Shown here: piece after piece, positions 32,581 through 40,587 of the stretch
Layout of the letters: every line of letters starts with the position of its first letter
Numbering within the stretch: position 1 is the stretch's first letter
Assembly: GCA_002686945.1 (NCBI GenBank)
Contig: NYYZ01000002.1
Coordinates: 12,010 to 76,009, forward strand
Source: Planctomycetota bacterium
Lineage (GTDB): Bacteria > Planctomycetota > UBA1135 > GCA-002686595
Reading direction: 5' to 3'
DNA: 64,000 bases
Translations under genes and position numbers: made by a program
Notes under the pieces: model-generated
The model's input: only the letters and a program-made list of their open reading frames with translations
Database searches by the model: none
Told to the model about the DNA's origin: nothing

Positions 32581-32586
32581 TAGAAT
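32581..32586 (+). promoter_or_regulatory. -10 box giving a leaderless mRNA (panB)
   Basis: TAGAAT ends 6 bases before the panB ATG at 32593. No -35 is recognisable. Confidence 0.6.
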
Positions 32587-32592
32587 GCAGCC

Positions 32593-33414
32593 ATGTCCAT
32601 TCAAGACGAGAGGTTCGAGAAAAAGGTCACCACCCAGGTCCTGCGGGAGATGAAGGCTCGCGGGGAGAAGATTGCCTGCCTGACCGCCTATGACTGCACC
32701 ATGGCGGGGTTGGTCGATGCTGCAGGGATCGACGTGATCTTGGTGGGGGATTCGGTGGCAATGGTGGTGCAGGGCCTTGATACCACCGTGACCGTGACAT
32801 TGGAACACATGCTCTACCATGCGGCGCTCGTGCGTCGCGGAGTGGAGCGCGCCCTGGTGGTGGGGGACCTGCCCTTCATGAGCTATCAGGTCAATGTGGA
32901 TGACGCCTTGCGCAGCGCCGGACGAATGGTCAAAGAGGCCGGCGTCGAAGCGGTCAAGGTCGAAGGCGGTGAGGTAGTCTGCGAAGCGGTCCGGCGCATG
33001 GTGCGCGTGGGTATTCCGGTCATGGGCCATCTGGGTTTGACTCCCCAGTCGATTCATTCCTTTGGCACCTACAAGGTGCGTGCCCGGGAGCAGGAGGAGG
33101 CCGACACTTTGCTGCGGGACGCAACCTTGCTGGAAGAAGCGGGGGCCTTCGCCATTGTTATTGAAAAAGTGCCTTCGGAGTTGGCAAAGGAAGTAGCCGC
33201 TGCGGTGCAGGTGCCCGTGATTGGCATCGGTGCGGGCCCCCATGTGGATGGCCAGATTCTCGTGAGCCATGACATGCTCGGGCTTTATACGCGCTTCCAT
33301 CCGCGCTTTGTGCGGCGCTACGGCAGCGTGGCCGAGGACATGCAAGACTCGTTCAGGCGTTACAAAGCCGATGTCCGCAGCCTGGAGTTCCCGAACTCCG
33401 ATGAGAGCTACTGA
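32593..33414 (+). CDS. panB: 3-methyl-2-oxobutanoate hydroxymethyltransferase
   Basis: Makes ketopantoate from ketoisovalerate and methylene-THF in pantothenate (CoA) synthesis. The 273 residues show KIACLTAYDCTMAGLVDAAGIDVILVGDSVAMVVQG, FMSYQV, the MVKEAGVEAVKVEGG metal/substrate region, GHLGLTPQSIHSFG and IGIGAGPHVDGQILVSHDMLGL. Length and motifs are canonical. The start is the ATG at 32593, set by the TAGAAT box. panC and panD are not nearby. It converges on the S1-domain gene with 26 bases between. Confidence 0.97.
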   Translation: MSIQDERFEKKVTTQVLREMKARGEKIACLTAYDCTMAGLVDAAGIDVILVGDSVAMVVQGLDTTVTVTLEHMLYHAALVRRGVERALVVGDLPFMSYQVNVDDALRSAGRMVKEAGVEAVKVEGGEVVCEAVRRMVRVGIPVMGHLGLTPQSIHSFGTYKVRAREQEEADTLLRDATLLEEAGAFAIVIEKVPSELAKEVAAAVQVPVIGIGAGPHVDGQILVSHDMLGLYTRFHPRFVRRYGSVAEDMQDSFRRYKADVRSLEFPNSDESY

Positions 33415-33440
33415 GTCCCGGTCGGATCGCCTGCAGCGCC

Positions 33441-34646
33441 CTAATCGGGTTCGTCCTGCTTCTTCTTGAGGGCATCGCGGAAGAGATTGCCCAAGTTGGT
33501 GCCCAGGTTGCCTTCCCCGGGTCGTGCCAGGTTCTTGTCGATCACGTCGCTGTCCACCGCATCTTCTGAACCCAAGACGGCTCCGCGGGAGTCCAGGCGG
33601 GTGAGGGAAATGCGTTTGGCTGCGGAGTCCACGCCGCTCACGCGCACGGTGACTTCCTCGCCCATGGAAAGCACATCTCCGGCGCGACGAACCCGATCCT
33701 TGCCCAGTTGAGAAACATGCAGCAGGCCGTCAAGACCCGGGGCCAATTCGATAAACGCCCCAAAGTCCGCCAGGCGCGTGACCTTGCCGGTCACCTCCCG
33801 GTCCGCGGGGAAGCGCTCGTGCACATCATCCCAGGGGTCCGGCAGGAGTTGCTTGATGCCCAGGCCGATGCGCTTGCCGCCGTCCTTGATTTCGAGAATC
33901 TTGACCTCGACTTCCTGGCCTTGTTCCAGCTCGGTTGACGCATCCTCGATCCGCTTGTGGCTGATGTTGGAAACATGCAGCAGGCCCTCCAGTCCATTGC
34001 CCAGGTCGACGAAGGCCCCGAAGGGCTCCAGGCGCGAGACCTTGCCCTTGGTAATCGTGCCTGTCTGCAGGCTGCCCGCTGCTTCCGCCTGGGCTGCCCG
34101 GCGTTCGGTCTCCAGGACCTTGCGTCTGGAGAGCAGCACCCGGTCCTTGTCGCGGTCGATCTCCATCACTTCCGCCAGTATTGTCTGGCCGATGAAGCGC
34201 GCGAGGTCCTCCTCATGTCCGATAGTCACCTGACTGGCGGGCATGAAGGCTCGGTGCTTGCCGATCAATAGTTCCAGACCTCCCTTGTTCTGGCCACTGA
34301 CGCGGGCGCGCACATGGGACCCAGGTTCGAGTTCATTCCAGGCGGCCACTTCCTTGGCGCCAGTAAGGGACAGGAGCCAGAGGCCATCCTCTCTGCCGTG
34401 CAGGGCAAATCGCATGCTGCTGCCCACCACCGGGTCCTCCTCGAACTCACTGCGGGAGACCACCCCCTGGGTGCGCGGGCCGATGTCCACAATCACATCG
34501 TTTCCATTGATGCCCTGGATGGTGCCGGTCCAAAGTCGCTCGCCATCGTTCTCCTCGGACTCCTCCTGTTTGCCCAGGTCCTGCAGGTTGAGGCCGGAGA
34601 GCGCGTCGTTGATCTCGCGGTCGAGTTCGTCGGGGGGAGGGGGCAT
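33441..34646 (-). CDS. Four-repeat S1 RNA-binding protein (bS1-like)
   Basis: A 401-residue protein with four S1 (OB-fold) domains at about 37-97, 105-175, 190-262 and 283-350. The third and fourth have the typical FGAFVDLGNGLEGLLHVSNISHK and FGAFIELAPGLDGLLHVSQL. The first two are more degenerate, as in ribosomal protein bS1 where they bind the ribosome. E. coli bS1 has six domains and many bacteria have four, so this may be the organism's bS1 or a paralogue. The N-terminus is acidic and the C-terminus ends in KKKQDEPD. It has a TACAAT -10 box with a 36-base leader. Confidence 0.85.
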   Translation of the reverse strand: MPPPPDELDREINDALSGLNLQDLGKQEESEENDGERLWTGTIQGINGNDVIVDIGPRTQGVVSRSEFEEDPVVGSSMRFALHGREDGLWLLSLTGAKEVAAWNELEPGSHVRARVSGQNKGGLELLIGKHRAFMPASQVTIGHEEDLARFIGQTILAEVMEIDRDKDRVLLSRRKVLETERRAAQAEAAGSLQTGTITKGKVSRLEPFGAFVDLGNGLEGLLHVSNISHKRIEDASTELEQGQEVEVKILEIKDGGKRIGLGIKQLLPDPWDDVHERFPADREVTGKVTRLADFGAFIELAPGLDGLLHVSQLGKDRVRRAGDVLSMGEEVTVRVSGVDSAAKRISLTRLDSRGAVLGSEDAVDSDVIDKNLARPGEGNLGTNLGNLFRDALKKKQDEPD

Positions 34647-34682
34647 GGGGTCGGGTTGCGTTCTTGAAGAGGTTCAGTCCTG

Positions 34683-34688
34683 ATTGTA
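34683..34688 (-). promoter_or_regulatory. -10 box for the S1-domain gene
   Basis: TACAAT, 36 bases upstream of the ATG at 34646, which leaves a leader of about 29 bases. It is a closer match to TATAAT than most boxes here. Confidence 0.5.
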
Positions 34689-34710
34689 GAGGCCCGGGAC
34701 CCGGAAGGGT

Positions 34711-35451
34711 TCAAGAGTCCCGACTCACGTCTCGGGTTGAGGATTGGCAGGTGGGCCAGAGCACGATTTCGCCGATGTTGACATGGGCCGGGCGGGTGAC
34801 CGCAAAGAGCACTGCCTCGGCCACATCAAGAGGCGTCAGGGGCTGCATGTTCTCATAGACCTTGGCGGCTGCCTCCGGATCTCCCAGGCGCGCCAGGGTG
34901 AACTCAGATTGCACCATGCCCGGATCCACCGTGGTAAAGCGCACACCCTTGCCACCCGCATCCATGCGCAGGGATTCATAGACCGCTCGCACTCCGTACT
35001 TGCTCGCGTTGTAGACATTGCCCGCGGGGTAGACCTGACGGCCCGCCACGCTGCCCAGAAGCACCAGATCCCCATGTCCTTGCTTGAGCATGGCGGGCAG
35101 GGCCGCGTGCACCACATGCAGCACACCTTTCAGGTTCGTGTCCAGGGTCACCGCCCAGTCCTCTGGGTTTCCATCCTGGATGAGATCCAACCCTCGGGCC
35201 AGACCTGCGCAGGCCACAACCACATCGAGTTGGCGACCGGCCACAGCGGCCTTGACCTGAGCCGCATCGCACACATCCAGGGGCAGGACCTCGGCGCTGT
35301 CCAGTTCTTCTGCCAGAGCGGCAAGCCGATCAGCGCGCCGGGCTGAGAGCAGCACATGGGCTCCCTCAGAGCAAAGGGCGCGGGCGGTGGCGGCGCCGAT
35401 GCCTGCGGAGGCACCAGTGACCCAGGCGGTCTTTCCTTTCAGGCTTTCCAT
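34711..35451 (-). CDS. Short-chain dehydrogenase/reductase
   Basis: A 246-residue classical SDR. TGASAGIG near residue 12 binds NAD(P), and the Arg in SARRADR suggests NADPH. VACAG, the catalytic GSVAGRQVYPAGNVYNASKYG (Ser, Tyr, Lys) and DPGMVQSEF complete the fold. It resembles the YdfG/serine-3-dehydrogenase subgroup, so a short hydroxy acid or amino acid is a possible substrate. The open frame begins at 35490, but the ATG at 35451 is chosen because TATGGT ends 7 bases before it and because family proteins start right at MESLKGKTAWVTG. It is divergent from the amidohydrolase. Confidence 0.88.
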   Translation of the reverse strand: MESLKGKTAWVTGASAGIGAATARALCSEGAHVLLSARRADRLAALAEELDSAEVLPLDVCDAAQVKAAVAGRQLDVVVACAGLARGLDLIQDGNPEDWAVTLDTNLKGVLHVVHAALPAMLKQGHGDLVLLGSVAGRQVYPAGNVYNASKYGVRAVYESLRMDAGGKGVRFTTVDPGMVQSEFTLARLGDPEAAAKVYENMQPLTPLDVAEAVLFAVTRPAHVNIGEIVLWPTCQSSTRDVSRDS

Positions 35452-35458
35452 GGGGGAG

Positions 35459-35464
35459 ACCATA
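35459..35464 (-). promoter_or_regulatory. -10 box giving a leaderless mRNA (SDR)
   Basis: TATGGT ends 7 bases before the ATG at 35451. It lies downstream of two alternative in-frame starts and therefore argues against them. Confidence 0.55.
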
Positions 35465-35518
35465 CGGTCTTGGGTAGGCGGCCCTGCCATTTTGCTGCGC
35501 TGCCTTGACGGCGGACCT

Positions 35519-35524
35519 TACAGT
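35519..35524 (+). promoter_or_regulatory. -10 box giving a leaderless mRNA (amidohydrolase)
   Basis: TACAGT ends 6 bases before the ATG at 35531. A TTGACG at 35505-35510 is too close (8 bases) to be its -35. Confidence 0.5.
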
Positions 35525-35530
35525 GGTGCC

Positions 35531-37210
35531 ATGAACCTTGGTCTTCTTGCCCTCTCCGCCGCCGCCCTGTTTTCGCCCCAGGACCTGTTGATTCATGGGG
35601 GCACGATTCGGCCGGGAGTGACTGCCTCCCAGGATGGGAGGTTGCTTGCCCTCGATCCCGTGCCAGCGCTGCTGGTCAAGGACGGAAAGATCGTGGCATC
35701 GGGGGATCTGGAGCAGCTGCGCGCCCTGGGACAAGCGGCTGCCGAACTCGATCTTGACGGTGCAGTGCTGATTCCTGGTTTGCAGGATGCTCACGGGCAC
35801 CTGTTGGGTCTGGGGGAGATGCTCGAACAGGTGGATCTGGTGGGGGTGCAGTCCTATTCCGAATTGATCAGGTTGGTGACCGCCGCCGCGGAGAATCTGC
35901 CCGCGGGTGCTTGGGTCTTAGGGCGGGGCTGGGATCAGACCCGCTGGGAAGGGGCGGAGTTTCCCCACCACGCGGCCCTCTCGGAGGCTGTGCCGGGCAA
36001 TCCTGTTCTGCTCGATCGCATCGATGGTCACGCCGTCTTGGTGAATCACGCGGCGCTTGAGTTGGCGGGGCTCGTGGGCGAGGACAGCGGGGAGCCGGAT
36101 CCCAGCGGCGGCCGCATCCTGAGGGATGAAGCGGGCCGGCCTACGGGAGTCCTGATTGATCGTGCCATGGGACGCGTGACCCGTTGGCTGCCACCGGCAC
36201 GGAAAGAAGATGTGCGTCGGCGGATTCTGGCGGGGGTGCACCGGGCTCTCGCCGTGGGCCTTTGTTGTGTGCACGACATGGGCACGGATCGCTTGACCCT
36301 CGAGGTTCTTTCTCAACTACGGGACGAGGGTCAATTGCCCCTGCGGGTGGCGGCCTATCTGCCGGGGAACTCTCTTCTGAGGGTGAACGAGTTGTACGGA
36401 TTGGCGGCTCTCGCGGACAGTCGTTTCCAAGTGGCTGGTGTCAAGTTGATGGTGGACGGTGCCCTTGGATCCCGTGGAGCTTGGCTATTGGCGGATTACA
36501 GCGACGAGCCAGGACACCGGGGACTCCAGCGTTTTGAAGATCTGGAGTTGGTGCGGCTGGTGCGTCTCTGCGCAGAAGCAGGACTGCAGCCGGCAACCCA
36601 TGCGATTGGAGACGCGGCAGTGCGTCAGGTCCTGGACGCCTACGGGGTGGTGGCGGGCGAACTTCCCTCTCTGCATCGTCTGCGTCCGCGTCTGGAGCAC
36701 GCCCAGGTGGTGGCCCCGGCGGACTGGCATCGTCTGGCTGCGCTTGGGGTGATCCCTTCCATGCAGCCCACCCACGCGACCAGTGACTTGCGCTGGGCCG
36801 AGGATCGGCTGGGGGCGGCGCGCGTGCGGGGAGCCTACGCATGGCGACGCCTGCATTCTGAAGCTGCACCTCTGGCCTTTGGCAGCGACTTTCCCGTGGA
36901 ACGACCGAATCCCTTGGAAGGGATCTATGCGGCCATCACCCGCCAGGACGCAGAGGGCAAACCTGAAGGGGGCTGGCTGCCTGGCCAGCGCTTGAGCGCG
37001 GCGGAGGCTGTGGGGGCCTTTACCAGCGGTGCGGCTTTCGCCCTGGGGGAGGAGACCATCCGGGGTAGCTTGTTGGTGGGCTACGTCCTCGATGGAACGG
37101 TCCTGGATCTGGATCCGTTCACCCTGGATTCAAAGAGCGCCGGCCAACTCCTGGGGGCCAAGGTCTTGTTGACTCTGGTGGATGGCGAGATCGTATTCGA
37201 CGGGCGCTGA
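35531..37210 (+). CDS. Amidohydrolase, YtcJ-like
   Basis: A 559-residue metal-dependent hydrolase of the YtcJ/NfdA (amidohydrolase 3) group. The N-terminal LLIHGGTIRPG, VKDGKIVASG and the metal motif LIPGLQDAHGHLLGLGE are typical, followed by WVLGRGWDQTRW, DGHAVLVNHAAL, DGALGSRGAWL, the His-rich ATHAIGDAAVRQVLDAY, LRPRLEHAQVVAP and FGSDFPVERPNPL. A short hydrophobic start (LGLLALSAAALF) could be a weak signal peptide. The reaction is not predictable. The ATG at 35531 is fixed by the TACAGT box. It is divergent from the SDR gene; OsmC follows with its own box. Confidence 0.9.
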   Translation: MNLGLLALSAAALFSPQDLLIHGGTIRPGVTASQDGRLLALDPVPALLVKDGKIVASGDLEQLRALGQAAAELDLDGAVLIPGLQDAHGHLLGLGEMLEQVDLVGVQSYSELIRLVTAAAENLPAGAWVLGRGWDQTRWEGAEFPHHAALSEAVPGNPVLLDRIDGHAVLVNHAALELAGLVGEDSGEPDPSGGRILRDEAGRPTGVLIDRAMGRVTRWLPPARKEDVRRRILAGVHRALAVGLCCVHDMGTDRLTLEVLSQLRDEGQLPLRVAAYLPGNSLLRVNELYGLAALADSRFQVAGVKLMVDGALGSRGAWLLADYSDEPGHRGLQRFEDLELVRLVRLCAEAGLQPATHAIGDAAVRQVLDAYGVVAGELPSLHRLRPRLEHAQVVAPADWHRLAALGVIPSMQPTHATSDLRWAEDRLGAARVRGAYAWRRLHSEAAPLAFGSDFPVERPNPLEGIYAAITRQDAEGKPEGGWLPGQRLSAAEAVGAFTSGAAFALGEETIRGSLLVGYVLDGTVLDLDPFTLDSKSAGQLLGAKVLLTLVDGEIVFDGR

Positions 37211-37255
37211 GGGCTGGTCTGCTTCTGGCAGATGCTTGGGGCTCGTGCAGCGCGC

Positions 37256-37261
37256 TAGACT
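37256..37261 (+). promoter_or_regulatory. -10 box giving a leaderless mRNA (OsmC)
   Basis: TAGACT ends 6 bases before the ATG at 37268. It is identical to the box at 7325. Confidence 0.6.
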
Positions 37262-37267
37262 CAGTCC

Positions 37268-37678
37268 ATGGTTGAGATCAACATCACTTACGAGGGGGGC
37301 CTGCGCACCAGCGCGGTGCACGCACCCTCGGGCTGCGTTCTGAAGACTGATGCCCCGCTGGACAACCAGGGCAAGGGTGAGTCGTTCTCTCCTACGGATC
37401 TGGTTGCCACGGCTCTAGGCACTTGCATCATGACCCTGATGGGTATCATGGCCGAGCGCCATGGCCTCGATCTTGGAGGTGCCAGCATCAAGGTCAACAA
37501 GGTCATGGCCACTGCTCCTGTGCGCAAGATAGAGCGCCTCGAGGTGCAGATAGAGGTGGCGGGTATTGACGATGCCAAGGATCGGGAGCGCTTGAAACAG
37601 GCTGCGCTCGGATGTCCGGTGCATGCAACTCTCGACGGTTGCTGCGACCTTGACATGACGTTCAGTTGGCCCGCCTAG
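37268..37678 (+). CDS. OsmC/Ohr-family protein
   Basis: A 136-residue thiol-peroxidase-fold protein. The two conserved cysteines are present: Cys53 in LGTCIMTLMGIMAERHG and Cys116 in LGCPVHATL. They suggest reduction of organic hydroperoxides, probably nearer the YhfA/OsmC group than Ohr. It begins with the beta-hairpin NITYEGGLRTSAVHAPSG, and FSPTDLVATAL precedes the first Cys. Cytoplasmic. Its TAG overlaps the stop of the convergent cytochrome gene by a CTAG of 4 bases. Confidence 0.92.
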   Translation: MVEINITYEGGLRTSAVHAPSGCVLKTDAPLDNQGKGESFSPTDLVATALGTCIMTLMGIMAERHGLDLGGASIKVNKVMATAPVRKIERLEVQIEVAGIDDAKDRERLKQAALGCPVHATLDGCCDLDMTFSWPA

Positions 37679-38052
37679 GGTTGCCTGGGTTTCATCAGGC
37701 CCAGGGTGTAGCGTGCCAGCGTTGCTCGGTCCCGATCACTCATGGGGGGCGGCTGTGGCATGCGCACATGTTCGACATGTGCGTTGTTGGTTGCGTAGGC
37801 CTCTGGATCGGCGATGTAGGCGCTGAGTTTTTCTTCGTCCCAGTGAGCACCCTTGTCTCGCAGATCCACCCCCAAGAGGGTGCCACTGCCATCTGTTGCG
37901 TGGCAGAGCACGCAAGCCGCGGCGCCGCGGTCGTTGTAGAGTTCCTTTCCGCTGGGTGGCGGCAGGGACCCCTCCTCGCTGCTTGCGCCAGGCTCGCAGG
38001 AACCTGCCAGTAGGAGCAGGAGAAGGGACGGGATTGCCTGGGCTGGCCGCAT
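37675..38052 (-). CDS. Small c-type cytochrome lipoprotein
   Basis: A 125-residue exported monohaem cytochrome. The signal peptide ends in a lipobox LAGSC (Cys19), so the protein should be membrane-anchored in the periplasm. The haem motif CVLCH is at 47-51, and the later HVRMPQPPPMSDRD supplies a candidate distal Met. It would serve as an electron carrier. An in-frame TTG at 38067 overlaps the stop of the upstream TPR gene. The ATG at 38052 gives a better signal peptide. It is last in the leftward run GT9-methyltransferase-TPR-cytochrome, although a functional link to glycan genes is not obvious. Confidence 0.85.
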   Translation of the reverse strand: MRPAQAIPSLLLLLLAGSCEPGASSEEGSLPPPSGKELYNDRGAAACVLCHATDGSGTLLGVDLRDKGAHWDEEKLSAYIADPEAYATNNAHVEHVRMPQPPPMSDRDRATLARYTLGLMKPRQP

Positions 38053-38063
38053 GGGCGGATCAG

Positions 38064-39713
38064 TCAACCCTCTTGGATTCTCCGAAGCAAGGTCTCGCAG
38101 GCGGGATCTTGGCCGAGTTTCTGCAAGGCTGTCTCCAGCGCGGTGCGTGCTTCCCCTCGGCGGCCCTGATCAAGCAGGGCCCGGCCCAGTCCGCGCCAGT
38201 GGGCCCCGCGTCCTGGGGCCAGCTCGATGGCTCGGGTGTAGTGTCGTTCGGCCTCGTTTGGCTGTTGTAGCTTCAAGAGCAGGGCGCCCAGGTTTGCATG
38301 GGCCGCGGGGTTGTTTGGTCCTTCCTTGCAGGCGCGCTCCAGAATCGGGTGCGCGGCCTCTGGTCCGAGTTCGGTCCAGGTCAAGGTGCCCAGGTTGACC
38401 CAGGGCCGACTGTAGCTTGGGTCAAGTTCAATCGCGTGCTCAAAGGCGAGGCGTGCGAGGCCGGATTGTTGTTCCTCCAGGTGTGCGTTGCCCAGTGCGT
38501 TCCAACCCATGGGGGTTTCCTCTCCGAACTCCATGCGTGCCTTCCAATAGGCGGCGCGCGAGGTGTAGGGTTGGCTCGCTTGCCAGCCCAAGGGAATCCA
38601 GAGCAGCAGCAGGACTGCCAGGATTTTGCGAGGTACCTGGGCCAACAGCGCTCCCGTGAGGGGAGCGGCCAGGAGCAGGGGCAGGTAGAGGTAGCGGGGT
38701 GCGAAGACTTCGCCTGCGGGGATGATCTCAAGAGTCGGAAGGATGCTCGCGAGCACCAGCAGCAGGCTGCCTGCCAGAACTGGCGAGTGCCTGCGCCTGT
38801 GCCAGGCCAATGCAGCCAGTGCCAGGCAGGACAACAGAAAGAGCCCCGCGAGCCAGGGGCCCGCCGGTCCCAGGGAGTGAGCCTGCAGATTGCCCTGGCC
38901 TGGGGGGAATTTCCATGGCAGGGCCACCAGGCCCAGGCCTCCGATCCATGCCAGGCCTCCGGTCAGGACGCGTTCGAACAGGGGCAGGTCTCCCAGAGGG
39001 GCTCCGTGGGCCGCGGGGATCGCGGAACCAAGAGCCAGAGCACGCAGGCCAGCGGCCAAAGCCAGGCCCGCCAGCGCACCCATCCAGGCCGCGCGACCGC
39101 GGCCATACCAATGGCCCAGGAGGATTGCAAAGGGTACGAAGACCAGACCCTCTTCCTTGCCAAGGCAAGCGAGAAATGGGGCCAGCGCGGCGCCCAGGGC
39201 CACGCGTTTCTCGCTGGCTCTGGCATCAGTGCGCCCCAGCATCAACAGCAGGCCAACAAGGCCTCCGATCGCGCACAGACTTGAAGTGCGGCCGCTGATC
39301 CAAGCGACTGAATCAGCCAGGGCCGGGTGGCAGGCAAAAAATGCGAGGCCCAAGATGGCGCTTCGCGATTCTGGCAGGACCCGTCGAAGAAGCAGGCCCA
39401 TCAACAGCACAACGCACAGGTGCAGGCCAAGGGTCGTAGCGTGAAAACCCCGTCCATCGGTTCCCCAAAGACCTGCATCCCAGCGAAGGGTCAAGGTGGC
39501 CAGGGGACGGTAGTGTCCCGCGTCGGCAAAATGGTGCCAGTAGTCCTGACCGAAGGCCGCGCTCGCTGGCAACTTGCCTTGCACCACCGGGTTGTGGAGG
39601 ATCGCTTCGGAATCGTCATAGGCGAAGCCGCCCACCAGGGCCGGAGCAAAAGCAGCACAGGCCAGGAGCAGGACTCCGGCCAGACCGCGCAGTTCAGTTA
39701 CGGGCGCGGGCAA
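38064..39713 (-). CDS. TMTC-like multipass membrane protein with TPR domain
   Basis: A 549-residue protein with a GT-C-type layout. A hydrophobic N-terminal half of about ten membrane segments opens with FAYDDSEAILHN (the Asp-Asp expected of dolichyl-type mannosyltransferases), then RPLATLTLRWD and FHATTLGLHL. The C-terminal about 160 residues are three to four TPRs (GNAHLEEQQSGLARLAFEHAIELDP and following). This resembles the TMTC/DUF1736 group and bacterial homologues that may glycosylate exported proteins. The TTG at 39713 lies inside the upstream methyltransferase gene, a 20-base overlap. Substrate and product are unknown. Confidence 0.78.
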   Translation of the reverse strand: MPAPVTELRGLAGVLLLACAAFAPALVGGFAYDDSEAILHNPVVQGKLPASAAFGQDYWHHFADAGHYRPLATLTLRWDAGLWGTDGRGFHATTLGLHLCVVLLMGLLLRRVLPESRSAILGLAFFACHPALADSVAWISGRTSSLCAIGGLVGLLLMLGRTDARASEKRVALGAALAPFLACLGKEEGLVFVPFAILLGHWYGRGRAAWMGALAGLALAAGLRALALGSAIPAAHGAPLGDLPLFERVLTGGLAWIGGLGLVALPWKFPPGQGNLQAHSLGPAGPWLAGLFLLSCLALAALAWHRRRHSPVLAGSLLLVLASILPTLEIIPAGEVFAPRYLYLPLLLAAPLTGALLAQVPRKILAVLLLLWIPLGWQASQPYTSRAAYWKARMEFGEETPMGWNALGNAHLEEQQSGLARLAFEHAIELDPSYSRPWVNLGTLTWTELGPEAAHPILERACKEGPNNPAAHANLGALLLKLQQPNEAERHYTRAIELAPGRGAHWRGLGRALLDQGRRGEARTALETALQKLGQDPACETLLRRIQEG

Positions 39714-40587
39714 TCAGACCGACCTCGTCCAGCAGGTTGATGGGAACATGCCAGCGACGGACCAAGGCAGTGGGCAGCATGAGGCCTGCTGCCTTGCCCG
39801 CCAGTGACGAGTACTCGCCTAAGCGTTCGCGCACCACCCGCAGGTTGCGGCGGCGGCCCATGGCTCCCATCCAGAGGGGCTCCAAACCCGCCTGCTGGCA
39901 CAGGTCACGGATGTTGGCCCGGTCAAAATAGAACAGGTGCTCTCTTGGTTTCACATGCAGCCAGGAGGCGCCGAACAAGCGCGCCATCAAGGAGCCCGCA
40001 TCTGGTGTGGTCAGGAACGCGACTCCTCCGGGGGAGAGGTGCTGGCGCACCTGACCCAGGATCCCCACCGGATCGGGTACATGCTCAATGAAGTCGTTCA
40101 TTGTGATGGCGTCAAAGCGTTGATCCCCCAACTCCGGGTGGGGAAAGGTGCCCGCCAGCGCGTTCAATCCGAGGGACTGTGCGTGGGCGACACTGGTGCG
40201 ATTGAGATCCACGCCCACCGCCTGCCAGCCGCGCTCGCTGGCCACCTGCAACATGGTGCCGGGCCCGCAACCCAGGTCGAGCAGGTGGGCTGGTCGGGTG
40301 TGCTTTTCGATTCGGCCCAGTCGATCTTCAAAGGTGCGCCGATCTTCTGGGGCCGTGTTGATGTAGTAGGGCGTGGGGGAGGCCTGTTGGTCGTTGTACT
40401 CCCGGTCGAGGGCTGCGGTTGAAAGTCGCGGGGATACATAGCGCAGGCCGCAGTCCTGGCAGCGCACGATCTGGAAGCCCTCCCGTTCCTGAAAGGGGCT
40501 TTGGGCTTCGGACTGGCAGAGGGCGCAGGCCACGGTCTGCGCCTGCTCTGTCTTGGGAGGCACCTTTCCCTGGCCGGCGCTGCTCAT
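39694..40587 (-). CDS. Zinc-ribbon class I SAM methyltransferase
   Basis: A 297-residue protein. A four-cysteine zinc ribbon (Cys21, 24, 43, 46) with the linker GLRYVSPR precedes a methyltransferase domain: motif I LLDLGCGPGTMLQVA near 105, VGVDLNRTSV, then NDFIEHVPDP and LSPGGVAFLTTPD. This architecture is common in polysaccharide and envelope biosynthesis clusters, where it methylates sugars. The ATG at 40587 overlaps the GT9 stop (ATGA). A very similar layout is found at 45872-46873. Confidence 0.85.
   Translation of the reverse strand: MSSAGQGKVPPKTEQAQTVACALCQSEAQSPFQEREGFQIVRCQDCGLRYVSPRLSTAALDREYNDQQASPTPYYINTAPEDRRTFEDRLGRIEKHTRPAHLLDLGCGPGTMLQVASERGWQAVGVDLNRTSVAHAQSLGLNALAGTFPHPELGDQRFDAITMNDFIEHVPDPVGILGQVRQHLSPGGVAFLTTPDAGSLMARLFGASWLHVKPREHLFYFDRANIRDLCQQAGLEPLWMGAMGRRRNLRVVRERLGEYSSLAGKAAGLMLPTALVRRWHVPINLLDEVGLIARARN

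Noticed and set aside
35505-35524. TTGACG followed by TACAGT as a sigma70 promoter before the amidohydrolase
   Set aside because: The spacer is only 8 bases, so the two cannot act together as -35 and -10. Only the TACAGT box was kept.
38298-39284. A 328-codon frame antisense to the TMTC-like gene
   Set aside because: Gln/Gly-rich product typical of the complement of membrane-helix codons. The sense strand has TPRs and ordered membrane segments.
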